A stretch of 64,000 nucleotides of DNA from Gemmata massiliana (GCF_901538265.1 NZ_LR593886.1:6221738-6285737), one strand, 5' to 3'. Positions 17,835 to 26,988 are shown, counted from the stretch's first letter. Notes: generated by a model not told the origin, from the sequence alone. Made by a program: numbers and translations.

Positions 17835-18177
17835 GAAGCAGAACCCGTCGCCCTCGCCCGTCTCTTCGGATCAGCACCTCAACGCCCCTCCTGCGAAAAG
17901 CAAAAAAGAGCCGCGGATAACGCAGATTACGCGGATCAAACAACAGAGCACGTTTTGTAGACCCGCAAGGGCCGAGTGCCGCGCGCTCTGACCCAACGAG
18001 CCGCGACCGCGAGGGAGCGGGGCAGCGGCATCCCGTGTTGGACGCGAGCACCCAAAACTGCAAGTGCCCCGCGGCCCGTTACGCTTTTACGCGGTGGTGC
18101 GGAAAAAACTTGTCCTGCGGGCTCATCGAGCGGACATTACTTCACATCAGGGACGATTCCCCGCTGAAAGGCCACGA
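17835..18177. other. Intergenic region with dispersed repeat D
   Basis: This gap contains the 45-base dispersed repeat described at 17902-17946 and otherwise GC-rich sequence without a coding frame. AAAGG at 18166-18170 is the likely ribosome binding site for the ECF gene that follows. I see no clear promoter. Confidence 0.5.
17902..17946. repeat. Dispersed repeat D, copy 1
   Basis: The core GCCGCGGATAACGCAGATTA with flanking A-rich sequence recurs almost unchanged at 29912-29957, with one difference over about 43 bases. More divergent palindromic forms are at 51361-51462 and 62403-62488. It has no ORF and lies between genes each time, so it is a dispersed intergenic element. Confidence 0.75.
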
Positions 18178-19895
18178 ATGGCTGCACTCCTCCCGATCCT
18201 CCGGCGCGCCGAGCGTGCCGAAGCCCCCGTCTCCGATGCCGAGCTACTCGACCGCTTCGGGCGCGCACGCGACGAATCTGCGTTCACAGAGCTAGTGCGG
18301 CGCCACGGGCCGGTGGTGTATCGGATCTGTCGGCGCCTGGTCGGTTCCGCGGGCGCGGATGATGCGTTCCAGGCCACGTTCCTGGTTCTCGCCACCAAAC
18401 TGCGTGCGGCGCGAGCCTCGAACGCGCTGGGCGGTTGGCTGGCCGGGGTCGCGGGTCGCGTCGCCCGGCAGATGCAACCGGGCGCCGGGCGCGTTACGAA
18501 ACCGCCGCGGCTGAACGGCAGCGCACAGAGTGGGAAGACCGGTCCGTTGATTTCGCGGATCAGTTCCGGGCGCTCGACGAAGAACTGACGCGGCTTCCGG
18601 ACGCACTTCGCGGTCCCGTCGTTTTATGCCTGCTTCAGGGATACACGCAGGAACAAGCCGCGGCCGAATTGGGGCGCGACGCGCGGACTCTGCGTCGGCG
18701 CCTGGATCGGGCGAAATCGGTGCTGCGTAGCCGACTGGAGCGGCGCGGGGTGGTACCCGCAGTGGCCGGCGCACTGGTGCTCGGGGCGGGTGAAGTGGCC
18801 GCGGTAGTTCCGCACGGATTGGACCGGCGCACGGTCGCGCTGGTGTTCGACTTCCTGACCGGGGGACCGGCGCCAGCCGCCGCAATCCCGGTCGCCCTCG
18901 CGAAAGGATTGGCGATGACCACGTTCGCACGGAAGCTCATGCTCGGGGCCGTTACTGGCGCCCTCGGGCTGGTCGGGCTCGGCGCGGTGCTGGCCGACGG
19001 TGGACCGCCCGCCCCAGCGCCCGCGGCCCTCCCAGCGCCTGCACACGCGCCGATTGCTCCTCCCGTGGTGACGAGCGCGCAGTCGGTGTTCGATTGGGCA
19101 GGCGACGAGGGCGCGGCAAAGAAAATTCTGGACCCTCTGAAGCGCGATCCGAAGACCGAACCGTCGGTGCTGATTCAGGCTACTTGCGTCCGCGTACCGG
19201 TCGGATTCTGTGATCAGATCGGGCTGGTAAACGAGCGCACTCAGGGGGTTATCTGCGATGCTCACGTGCTAACCCAGCGCGAGACGCGGATGTTCACCTC
19301 ACTGCTCCGCGCGGAGTCGGGTTGCGAAGTGACAAGCCGGTCCCAGATGCAGGTGAAAAACGGGAAAACCGGTTCCGCCAGCGTTCATCAGAAATTGGAC
19401 GTGGTGACTGAAATACGAGCCGTAACCGAGGGCCAGAACAAGACCTACACGATGAAGACAATACCGGTGGCAGCGGGATTCAAGATGGAGGTCACTCCGA
19501 TGATCACCTCCAACGGGTTCGTACACCTGGAAATCAAAACGCTGTTCACAGATGTGGCGGGAGGAACGGTGACGGTGGGTAAAGAGCAAACAGCGGTTAT
19601 CAACGAACAGTCGATTAAATCGAGCGCAATTGTCCCGGATAGCGGAACGCTCGTGGTCCGGACCGTGAGCCGAGAAACGGGGCCTCAAAAAGTGGTCACT
19701 ACCGGGGGCGGGCTTGTGTTTCCTCTGACGGAGATTCGTGAGAGGCCCGTGTACGAACTGCTGTGGGTGCTAACAACGCACGTCATCCGCGCTCCCGAAA
19801 AGGGGAAGGAGCTGCAACCAGCTCCCGTGCCGGCCGCACCGATTGCGCCCGTCACGCAGCCCCGGCCTCCGGTCGAACTGCCCCCGCGCCAGTGA
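18178..19895 (+). pseudogene. ECF sigma factor fused to membrane-anchored secretin-like domain, frameshifted
   Basis: An ECF sigma factor starts at the ATG at 18178 (after AAAGG) with sigma region 2 (DAELLDRFGRARDESAFTEL, then DDAFQATFLVLATKL). It continues to about 18475 in one frame. Region 4 (QGYTQEQAAAELGRDARTLR) and everything after it lie in another frame, open to 19895. A one-base loss near 18475-18485 (CAGATGCAACCGGGCGCC) would account for this. After region 4 come a membrane segment (LMLGAVTGALGLVGLGAVL) and a secretin-like beta domain (TEGQNKTYTMKTIPVAAGFK, later DSGTLVVRTVS). The first frame alone ends at 18588. It could be a true lesion, a sequencing error in a GC run, or recoding. 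Confidence 0.7.
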
Positions 19896-20008
19896 TCGCG
19901 TGTTGGCCCCGCGCCCCGAGCGCGAGGCCGGGTGGGTTCCGGCCCGCGGGCCACTTGCTAAAACAAAGACACTGTTACTGTGCGCCGCACCTGTGGTGAA
20001 GTGCTTTT

Positions 20009-20464
20009 ATGTGGTACCGCGTGTTCGGAGCGTCCGAAGTTGAACCCCCTCCCGCCGCACTCGCCGCGCACCTGCACGCGCGCGGGCTCGCGGTGGAACC
20101 GCACTTCAAAGGTGACGACCTCGGCTGGACGAGCGGCGAACTCCGGCTCGCCAACGGGTCGCCGATCCTGCTCGCGCGCTTTCTTACCAAAGAAGACGAC
20201 CTGCGCGACGACCTCAACGCACACGCGGCCGAACTGGAAACGATGGACTACAGCCCGAACAGCGGGCCGCTCATGGAGCGCGTGATCCAGACGAAGCAGC
20301 TCGTCACGCTGCGCAAGCCCGTGGACGCCCCCGACGAGGTGCTTTCCGAGAAGGTGCTCGACGAGGCGTGCCGGTTCCTCGCCGCCGCGACCGACGGCAT
20401 GTACCAGATCGACGGCCGCGGGTGGTTCACGGTCACGGGCGAGTTGCTGGTACAAGAGTATTGA
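20009..20464 (+). CDS. Conserved-looking hypothetical soluble protein
   Basis: This 151-residue protein has an ATG start and no signal peptide or membrane segment. The fold looks alpha/beta with an N-terminal strand-helix pair (MWYRVFGASEVEPPPAALAA) and a C-terminal beta hairpin (GMYQIDGRGWFTVTGELLV). It lies upstream of the DUF58 gene but is separated from it by a palindromic repeat, so co-transcription is uncertain. I do not recognise the family. Confidence 0.7.
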   Translation: MWYRVFGASEVEPPPAALAAHLHARGLAVEPHFKGDDLGWTSGELRLANGSPILLARFLTKEDDLRDDLNAHAAELETMDYSPNSGPLMERVIQTKQLVTLRKPVDAPDEVLSEKVLDEACRFLAAATDGMYQIDGRGWFTVTGELLVQEY

Positions 20465-20479
20465 GCGCCGGTCAGAGAA

Positions 20480-20652
20480 CACAGGGCTCCCACCCTGTGC
20501 TACGCCAGACGGCCCCTCCGGGGCGAAGACAACAAACCACGGCCACGGATCGCGCATTACGGCCGGCGATCCCTCTGAGGCAAAGGCCGATCCCCCAATG
20601 CGTTTCCGCCCCGGAGGGGCCGGCGGACGTAGCACAGGGCGGAAGCCCTGTG
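20480..20652. repeat. Palindromic repeat, family A, copy 1
   Basis: The left arm begins CACAGGGCTCCCACCCTGTG and continues CTACGCCAGACGGCCCCTCC. The right arm ending at 20652 is its imperfect reverse complement over about 45 bases. Each arm itself holds a short hairpin (CACAGGG/CCCTGTG). The element is 173 bases, non-coding, and shares its arms with the copy at 26271-26385. It separates the 151-residue gene from the DUF58 gene. Confidence 0.8.
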
Positions 20653-20678
20653 ATTCCTCACACGCAAACGGCTCCTTC

Positions 20679-21653
20679 ATGAACGCAGAGAAGTACCTCC
20701 GCCCGGAAGTGATCCGTCAGGTCGCACGGCTCGACCTGCGCGCGAAGTTCATTGTACAGGGGTTCCTGACGGGGCTCCACAGCAGCCCGTACCACGGGTT
20801 CTCCGTCGAGTTCTCCGAGCACCGCAAGTACAACCCAGGCGACGACCTCAAGTCGCTCGACTGGGGCGTGTACGCGAAGACCGGCAAATACTTCGTGAAG
20901 AAGTACCAGGCCGAGACGAACATGACGGGCTACCTCGTCATGGACCTGTCGAAATCGATGGACTGGAACGGCCCCGCGGAGGCGCGCCGAGCCGGGGTGA
21001 AGATCGACTGGAGCGCGCTGGGAGCGGCCGACGAGACGCTCACGAAGTTCGACTACGCGGTCTGCCTCGCCGCCGCGCTCGGGTACCTGATGATCTACCA
21101 GCAAGACCCGGTCGGGCTGGTCGCGTTCGACACGAAACTCCGCACCGTGGTGCCCCCCAAGAGCAAGCGCACGCAGCTCGGCACCATCCTGTCCGTGCTC
21201 GCGAACCTCAAGGCGACCGGCGAAACGAACATCCCGGAGAGCCTCTTTCAGCTCGCGTCGATGATTAAGGGCAAGAGCCTCGTGATGCTCTTCAGTGACC
21301 TGCTGCCCACCACCGACGACTGGAAGGCCGAGGCGGACGCGCTGCTCCGGAGCCTGTACCGCCTGCGCTACGCGGGGCACGAGGTGATCGTGTTCCACGT
21401 GCTCGACGTGCTCGAAGCGAAGTTCCCGCTCGCGGGGCTCGTGGACTTCGAGGACGTGGAATCGACCGAACACAAAGAAATCGACGCGAACGGCATCCGG
21501 GACGATTATATCGCGTTCGTGGAGGAGTTCCGCGGGTACATCAAGAAAGAATGCACCGCGGCGAACGTGGATTACCTCGGCGTGGACACTTCTGTCGGCT
21601 TCGACAAGGCGCTGATCGAGTACCTCGTTCAGCGCCAGCGCCGGTTCGGGTAA
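20679..21653 (+). CDS. DUF58 family protein (von Willebrand A-like)
   Basis: The 324-residue protein starts at the ATG at 20679; the upstream extension is repeat-derived and therefore rejected. The DUF58 signature is clear: EHRKYNPGDDLKSLDWGVYA near residues 49-68, then a VWA-like metal site (LVMDLSKSMDW). No membrane segment is seen. DUF58 proteins usually accompany MoxR ATPases and are thought to help assemble or activate complexes; no MoxR gene is in this window. The next gene (S9 peptidase) follows 47 bases downstream with its own strong ribosome binding site. Confidence 0.88.
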   Translation: MNAEKYLRPEVIRQVARLDLRAKFIVQGFLTGLHSSPYHGFSVEFSEHRKYNPGDDLKSLDWGVYAKTGKYFVKKYQAETNMTGYLVMDLSKSMDWNGPAEARRAGVKIDWSALGAADETLTKFDYAVCLAAALGYLMIYQQDPVGLVAFDTKLRTVVPPKSKRTQLGTILSVLANLKATGETNIPESLFQLASMIKGKSLVMLFSDLLPTTDDWKAEADALLRSLYRLRYAGHEVIVFHVLDVLEAKFPLAGLVDFEDVESTEHKEIDANGIRDDYIAFVEEFRGYIKKECTAANVDYLGVDTSVGFDKALIEYLVQRQRRFG

Positions 21654-21700
21654 CATCGCGGCTCGTGCCCCTCTCCGCTCATTCATCCGGAGGTAAACGT

Positions 21701-23815
21701 ATGCGAATCGCGCGTTCGGTCGCGGTCGTCGCCCTAGTGGTGCTCGCGTCCCGGCTCCCAGCCGCAGACAAGCGGCCGATGACCCTTGATGACTTCTTCG
21801 CGGTCAAGCGGGTGGCCGCACCGCAAATCAGCCCGGACGGGAAGCACGTCGCGTATCAAGTCACGACGGTCGATCTGGCGAAGAACAAAAGCGCCACCGC
21901 GCTGTGGGTCGCCGCGACCGACGGAAAGGGCGAACCGAAGCAACTCACGGCGAAGGACTTTCCCGGCCGTGAGCCGCGCTGGTCGCCGGACGGCAAATGG
22001 ATTCTGTTCGAGTCGCGTGGCGGGCTTTATGTGACGGATCTCGCGGGCAAAGAGCCGCTGCTCGTCGCACAGATCAGCACCGGCGCGAGCCACGGTATCT
22101 GGTCCCCGGACGGCAAGTCGATTGCATTCGTGTCGGGCGTGTACCCGGAATTCAGCGAAAAACCGTTCGCCGAAAGTGACAAGCTCAACAAGGAGAAGGA
22201 GGACGAGATCGCGAAGAGCCCTGTGAAGGCGAAGACGTTCACCAAGCTCTTCTACCGACACTGGGTCGAGTACACCGGTGACAAGCGCCAACACCTGTTC
22301 GTGATCGAAGTGAACTTCGATCCGGCGCGCAAGGCCCTCCCGGAGCCGCGTAACGTCACACCCGGCGACCGCGACGCCTTCCCCACGTCGTCCACGTTCG
22401 ACAGCGGCGACAACTTCACGTTCACCCCGGACGGCACGCACCTCGTGTTCACCGCGCCGCCCGCCGAGGGCGAGGCGTGGAGCACGAACTACGACCTGTG
22501 CCGCGTGAGCGTAACGAACACGTCCACGAAGTGGGAAGCGCTCACAAAGGACAATAAAGCGGCCGACAGTGGGCCGAAGTTCAGTTTGAACGGAAAGGGA
22601 TTGTCCTGGCGCGCTCAGAAAAGGGCGGGCTACGAGGCCGATCGGTGGGACATCATGGTTGCGACATGCAAAGCAGACGGCACACTGACCGAGAAGCCAA
22701 AGAACGTCACCGAAGCGTTCGCCGACAGTCTGAGTCCTTCCGTCAATGAGTTCATTTGGTCCCCACTCGGAGGTTGGCTATTCACCTCAGACTCAGAAGG
22801 AACCCAACGACTGTACGGAACTAACGGACCTGCGATTGTGACTTATGATACGAAGCTGGGCAGCGTCGGTTCAATCACTGGAGCGGGTGAACGGGTCGCC
22901 TTTTTGAAATCGTCATTCGCTTCACCAGCGGAGGTCGCCACTTTGTCCTTCAAGGATGGCTCTGATGGAGATCTGAGCCACGCCGACAATGCGCTCCTCG
23001 CTCAACTCGAACTCCCAAAGTCGGAATCGGTTGCAGTACCGGTCGAAGGCGACGCGAAGATGCAAATGTGGGTTCAGTATCCACCCGGGTTCGACGCCAA
23101 GAAGAAGTGGCCGGTGGTGTACCTCGTTCACGGCGGCCCGCAGAGCGCGTGGCGTGACGGCTGGAGTTACCGCTGGAACCCACAACTCTGGGCGGCGCAG
23201 GGCTACGTGGTGGTGATGCCGAACCCGCGCGGGAGCGTCGGCTTCGGCCAAAAGTTCACCGACGAGATCACCGGGGATTGGGGCGGGAGGTGTTACCGCG
23301 ACCTCGTCGCGGGCCTCAATGACGTCGAGAAATGGCCCTTCGTCGATAAGAACCGGATCGCGGCAGCGGGCGGGAGCTTCGGCGGGTACATGATGAACTG
23401 GTTCGCGGTGAACGACGTCGCGCCGCGGTTCAAGTGCCTGGTGACGCACTGCTCGGTGTGGAACTTCGAGAGCATGTGGGGCACGACGGACGAGTTGTGG
23501 TTCGACGAATGGGAGCACGGCGGGCTCCCGTGGGAGAAGCCCCAGAAGTACGCCGAGTTCTCACCGCACAAGAAGGCCGGCAACATGGGCAAGTACAAGA
23601 CCCCGATGCTCATTATTCACAACGATTTGGACTTCCGGTGCCCGATCGGTCAGGGGCACGAACTGTTCACCGCGCTCCAGCGCCAGAGGGTTCCGAGTCG
23701 GTTCGTGAACTTCCCGGATGAGGGGCACTGGGTGCTCAAACCCCAGAACAGTGCCCACTGGCACAAGGAAATCTTCGCGTGGCTCAAGAAGTACGCGCCA
23801 CCAGGCGCGCGGTGA
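21701..23815 (+). CDS. Secreted S9 family (prolyl oligopeptidase/DPP-like) serine peptidase
   Basis: The ATG at 21701 follows GGAGG by seven bases and opens a signal peptide (MRIARSVAVVALVVLASRL). The 704-residue protein has an N-terminal TolB/DPP-like beta-propeller (APQISPDGKHVAYQV, SPDGKWILFESRG) and a C-terminal alpha/beta-hydrolase. The nucleophile elbow is GGSFGGYMMNWF, with the acid in IIHNDLDFRCPIGQG and the histidine in FPDEGHWVLKP, so the catalytic triad is intact. It probably degrades short peptides in the periplasm. Only loosely linked to the DUF58 gene upstream. Confidence 0.92.
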   Translation: MRIARSVAVVALVVLASRLPAADKRPMTLDDFFAVKRVAAPQISPDGKHVAYQVTTVDLAKNKSATALWVAATDGKGEPKQLTAKDFPGREPRWSPDGKWILFESRGGLYVTDLAGKEPLLVAQISTGASHGIWSPDGKSIAFVSGVYPEFSEKPFAESDKLNKEKEDEIAKSPVKAKTFTKLFYRHWVEYTGDKRQHLFVIEVNFDPARKALPEPRNVTPGDRDAFPTSSTFDSGDNFTFTPDGTHLVFTAPPAEGEAWSTNYDLCRVSVTNTSTKWEALTKDNKAADSGPKFSLNGKGLSWRAQKRAGYEADRWDIMVATCKADGTLTEKPKNVTEAFADSLSPSVNEFIWSPLGGWLFTSDSEGTQRLYGTNGPAIVTYDTKLGSVGSITGAGERVAFLKSSFASPAEVATLSFKDGSDGDLSHADNALLAQLELPKSESVAVPVEGDAKMQMWVQYPPGFDAKKKWPVVYLVHGGPQSAWRDGWSYRWNPQLWAAQGYVVVMPNPRGSVGFGQKFTDEITGDWGGRCYRDLVAGLNDVEKWPFVDKNRIAAAGGSFGGYMMNWFAVNDVAPRFKCLVTHCSVWNFESMWGTTDELWFDEWEHGGLPWEKPQKYAEFSPHKKAGNMGKYKTPMLIIHNDLDFRCPIGQGHELFTALQRQRVPSRFVNFPDEGHWVLKPQNSAHWHKEIFAWLKKYAPPGAR

Positions 23816-23922
23816 GCCTGCGATTCGGGTCAAACATCGTAAGTCGGAGGCCCTACGATTAACGTCTTCGACTTTACGACTTGTGGCCTTACGACATTCG
23901 ACTGTTCGGATTTAATCGAGCG

Positions 23923-24606
23923 TTACTGTTGCCAGAGAGACGCTGGGACGCGCTTCTTGACGGGCTTCGTTTCGCCAATCGGTTTCCCACCAAGCTCAAG
24001 GTCCACGTACTGAATGGCTTTTGGCGGCTTCGGGAATACGAGCACCTCGACACGCGGCTGTTCCGATGTCACAGGCCCGGGGCCGAACCTGTACAATTTG
24101 GCTTTAGGCATGTTATTCCACTGTTTCTCCAGCAGCACATCAACGATTGGATCAAAAGACTTTTGAGTATACTTGTTCCCAGCATCGTCGCTCATCTTCG
24201 CAGCCCCGATACCGAACCGCCGCCAGCCGGTGAAGTTCACCAGTTTCCGGTCATCGTCGGTGCTAACGACAACGAAAAGAAACAGCGAATCGTTCTCAAA
24301 AATCTCCGCGGCGATCACATCAACGTGAACTTTATCGGCCACGATAGGCGGATCTGCCGGTGCACTTGAGGCTTCCTGATTTTCGTGCCGGTGTCGTTCC
24401 CGGTAATCAAGAAGCACAATCCTCGTCACGATGCCGGCCACGACCACCATGAACAGTAATGTGCCGAGCGCGATTGCGATTCGCGCCGGGATCGAAAGCC
24501 TCCGCCAGAGCGGCTGCGCCCGCCTTTGGGCGGGACGAGGCTGACGAACCGGCCGTTCATCATCCCACTCGGGCTCTAACGGTTCATTGCGACGACTCGG
24601 GCGCAT
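23923..24606 (-). CDS. Hypothetical single-pass membrane protein
   Basis: The 227-residue product starts at the ATG at 24606; an upstream TTG frame is less likely. A basic, Pro/Arg-rich cytosolic N-terminus (residues 1-45) precedes one membrane span (ARIAIALGTLLFMVVVAGIV) and an extracytoplasmic beta-rich domain from about residue 80 with phrases such as SLFLFVVVSTDDDRKLVNFT. I do not recognise the domain. It is a lone minus-strand gene, convergent with the S9 peptidase gene. Confidence 0.7.
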   Translation of the reverse strand: MRPSRRNEPLEPEWDDERPVRQPRPAQRRAQPLWRRLSIPARIAIALGTLLFMVVVAGIVTRIVLLDYRERHRHENQEASSAPADPPIVADKVHVDVIAAEIFENDSLFLFVVVSTDDDRKLVNFTGWRRFGIGAAKMSDDAGNKYTQKSFDPIVDVLLEKQWNNMPKAKLYRFGPGPVTSEQPRVEVLVFPKPPKAIQYVDLELGGKPIGETKPVKKRVPASLWQQ

Positions 24607-24618
24607 CGTTGGGCTCGC

Positions 24619-24640
24619 GTTGCACGTTCGTTGCACGTTC
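24619..24640. repeat. Perfect tandem 11-bp repeat
   Basis: GTTGCACGTTC occurs twice head to tail (24619-24629 and 24630-24640), just upstream of a possible ribosome binding site and 16-codon plus-strand frame at 24656-24706. It lies between two minus-strand genes. Spacing of about one helical turn makes a protein-binding site conceivable. Confidence 0.45.
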
Positions 24641-24760
24641 CAGGTGGAGCACGTAATGGTACTCGCGCACGCGGGCGAAGGGAAGTACGAGCGCCCATTC
24701 TTATAACGGCACCGGACTCGATCACGTATGCGTTCCCAAGCAACAGATCAAAGGAACGAT

Positions 24761-24795
24761 GAAGCCCTTTAAAATAAAGGGCTTCAGTTTTTTTT
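24761..24795 (+). terminator. Strong intrinsic terminator on the plus strand with no known gene upstream
   Basis: GAAGCCCTTTA (24761-24771) pairs perfectly with TAAAGGGCTTC (24775-24785) around AAA and is followed by AG and eight T residues (24788-24795). This is the textbook Rho-independent form, oriented to end a plus-strand transcript, yet both flanking genes are on the minus strand and the nearest plus-strand gene ends almost 950 bases upstream. On the minus strand the same hairpin lacks a good U tract but could still follow the PQQ-domain gene. Confidence 0.75.
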
Positions 24796-24848
24796 GAGAC
24801 CGTGAAAACGGGCGAATCCAGGGAAGCGTCACTGGCTGTTCCCTGGAT

Positions 24849-26171
24849 TCACTTCGCCAAATCGACGCAGATGATTTCCTTGTCGTTGCGGACGAACATC
24901 TTCTTGTCGGCGAACGCCGGGGCGCACCACACGACCTTGCGCCCGAACGCGGCGCTCGTCTGCTCGATCACCTTCGCACGGTCGATCTCGTCGTACCCCT
25001 GCGGCGTCAGCTTGCCGATCACGAGGTGCCCGGTTTCAGCGAAGAAGAAGAACCGGTCACCGTTCTTCACCATGAACGCGGTCTCCGACCCTTTCGGCTT
25101 GTCGCCCCCGACCGGTCCCACGTCCTCCCATACGCGCTTCCCCGAGGGCAGTTCGACGGCGAACATCATCCCGCTGTCGTCGTAGCCGTACAGGAGCCCA
25201 TCGAGCAGGAACGGCTGCACGCTCCCGGGGTACAGCGCGGTCTTCTTCTTGTTGTTGAAGACCACCTCCGCCTCGGGCTTGTCGGCGGCGAGTTTCACGA
25301 GCAGGTTCTTGGCCGGGTAGCCCGCGACGAACAGGTGGTCACCGACCCGAACTGGGGTCATCACCGCGTACCCGAAGTCCTCGGAGTACGACTTCGACCA
25401 GTATTGTTCCCCGGTTTCCGGGTTCACCGAGTACACCGCCTTCGGCCCGGCCACGATCATCTGCCGCTTCCCGCCGGCCTCGGTAATCATCACCGGCGAG
25501 TATCCCTGCTCGGGCAGGTTCCCGGCCTTCCAGATCTCCTTACCGGTGTCCTTGTCGAACGCAACGACGTGGCTCCCCGCGCCGCCGACGAGGGTGACGA
25601 GCTTCTTGCCGTCGATGAGTGGGTGCGAGGCGTACCCCCACAGGGCCGGCTTCGTCTTGTATTCCTTGAGGAAGTTGTGCTCCCAGAGCACCTTCCCGGT
25701 GTCGGCCTCGAAGCAAAACAGGTTGCCCATCGCGCCGAGCGTGTAGACCTTCCCCTCGTGAACCGTGGGCGTGCAGCGCGGGCCGGACGGGTAGCTGATC
25801 TGGTACGGGCAGTCGTACTCGTGCTTCCACAACTCTTTGCCGGTTTTGGTGTCCAGGCACAACACGCGCTCGGTGCTGTTGACTTTAGCCTTCGTGTCGA
25901 ACGGATCCGCCGGGTTCTCGGCACCCTTTGCGAGCACGCGATCGGTCACGTACACCTTCCCGCCGACCACGGCCGGCCCCGCGTACCCGCCGGCGACGGG
26001 TGCCCGCCACAACACCTTCGGCCCGTCCTTCGGGAACTTCTCCAGGATGCCGGTTTCGCGCCACACGTTGTCGCGCTTCGGTCCCATCCACTGCGGCCAG
26101 TCATCAGCGCGGGCGGTCGACGGGGCGGCGAGTGCCAACACCGCGAGTAGGAGCATCGTGCGGGGTCGCAT
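24849..26171 (-). CDS. Secreted PQQ-type beta-propeller protein
   Basis: The ATG at 26171 has GGAGG five bases upstream and begins a signal peptide (MRPRTMLLLAVLALAAPSTARA). The 440-residue protein continues with WPQWMGPKRDNVWRETG, the usual opening of planctomycete PQQ-like quinoprotein propellers, and repeated blades with tryptophan-docking phrases (TGKELWKHEY, TGKVLWEHNF, TGKEIWKAGN). No catalytic cofactor ligands can be confirmed by eye; many such proteins are non-enzymatic scaffolds like BamB. It stands alone on the minus strand. Confidence 0.88.
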   Translation of the reverse strand: MRPRTMLLLAVLALAAPSTARADDWPQWMGPKRDNVWRETGILEKFPKDGPKVLWRAPVAGGYAGPAVVGGKVYVTDRVLAKGAENPADPFDTKAKVNSTERVLCLDTKTGKELWKHEYDCPYQISYPSGPRCTPTVHEGKVYTLGAMGNLFCFEADTGKVLWEHNFLKEYKTKPALWGYASHPLIDGKKLVTLVGGAGSHVVAFDKDTGKEIWKAGNLPEQGYSPVMITEAGGKRQMIVAGPKAVYSVNPETGEQYWSKSYSEDFGYAVMTPVRVGDHLFVAGYPAKNLLVKLAADKPEAEVVFNNKKKTALYPGSVQPFLLDGLLYGYDDSGMMFAVELPSGKRVWEDVGPVGGDKPKGSETAFMVKNGDRFFFFAETGHLVIGKLTPQGYDEIDRAKVIEQTSAAFGRKVVWCAPAFADKKMFVRNDKEIICVDLAK

Positions 26172-26270
26172 GGGAACCTCCGAAATGAGCAAATGAGCTG
26201 ATTATCATGACCTGCGTGCAGGCTACGAGCAAGGTGAACCGGGTGCGACTCAGAACGGTTGGGGTTGGTT

Positions 26271-26385
26271 CACAGGGCTCCCGCCCTGTGCTACGTCAGA
26301 CGGCCCTCCGGGGCGAAGACTACACCCTTGATGCGTTTCCGCCGCAGAGCGGCCGGCGTTCGTAGCACAGGGCTCCCGCCCTGTG
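26271..26385. repeat. Palindromic repeat, family A, copy 2
   Basis: Arms CACAGGGCTCCCGCCCTGTG at the left end and their reverse complement at the right end enclose a shorter centre than copy 1 at 20480-20652. CTACGTCAGACGGCCCTCCG also matches copy 1. The element is 115 bases, non-coding, and lies between two minus-strand genes. Confidence 0.8.
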
Positions 26386-26438
26386 CGCCAGGGAAAATAC
26401 ATACGGCCGGCCCATTGGGAAGCCCGGGCGCCCAACCC

Positions 26439-26825
26439 CTACTCTTCCAGCGCTTCGCCGAGAACGGCCTCGCTCACGTAGATCGGCACGCGGTTGGCCA
26501 CCGCGACCGCGATCGCGTCGCTGGGCCGGCAGTCCACTTCGATCAGTTCGCCGTCTTTGCGGATGCGGAGCCGGGCGAAGTACGTGTGCTCCTTCAGGTC
26601 GCTGATGACGATGTCCTGGATCTCCCCGCCCATTTGCTCCACCACGGCGGTGATGAGGTCGTGCGTGAGCGGGCGCGGGGCCTGAATGCCCTTCACGCGG
26701 CGGTCGATACTCGTGGCCTCGAAGATCCCGATGACGATGGGGAAGTTGCGCTCGCCGTCCACTTCCTTCAGAACGACGATCTGGTGTTCCACCGTTTCAC
26801 TGATGATGATCCGACGGAGTTCCAT
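26439..26825 (-). CDS. Bifunctional nuclease (BFN/DUF151) domain protein
   Basis: The 128-residue protein starts MELRRIIISETVEHQIVVLK at the ATG at 26825. It matches the DUF151/bifunctional-nuclease domain, with the typical FPIVIGIFEATSI and the C-terminal EVDCRPSDAIAVAVANRVPI, where RPSDAI is diagnostic. Length fits the single-domain family. Plant members have DNase and RNase activity; in bacteria the role is mostly unproven. It is divergent from the SpoIIE-type phosphatase gene, with 163 bases between their starts. Confidence 0.9.
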   Translation of the reverse strand: MELRRIIISETVEHQIVVLKEVDGERNFPIVIGIFEATSIDRRVKGIQAPRPLTHDLITAVVEQMGGEIQDIVISDLKEHTYFARLRIRKDGELIEVDCRPSDAIAVAVANRVPIYVSEAVLGEALEE

Positions 26826-26988
26826 CTGGACGGGCACGGGGACAACCCTCGGTTGCAGTGTGTGGCGGTTCGCGTTTAGTGTGTGTGGAGTATTTGGCTG
26901 AACCGCGGCCCGGGGCCGAACGCGCACCAAAAACTCGACAACCCAATACTAAACACCAAAGCCGAAACACCAAACACGAAACGCGCCG

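Noticed and set aside
20465..20678. N-terminal extension of the DUF58 gene into upstream sequence
   Set aside because: The extension is encoded by the right arm of palindromic repeat A and lacks a ribosome binding site; the ATG at 20679 fits DUF58 proteins.
24656..24706. 16-codon plus-strand frame as a firm coding gene
   Set aside because: Too short to call from sequence alone despite good ribosome binding site spacing; reported as part of a finding only.
20480..26385. Family A repeats as a CRISPR array
   Set aside because: Copies are palindromic, differ in length and are nearly 6 kb apart with no regular spacers.
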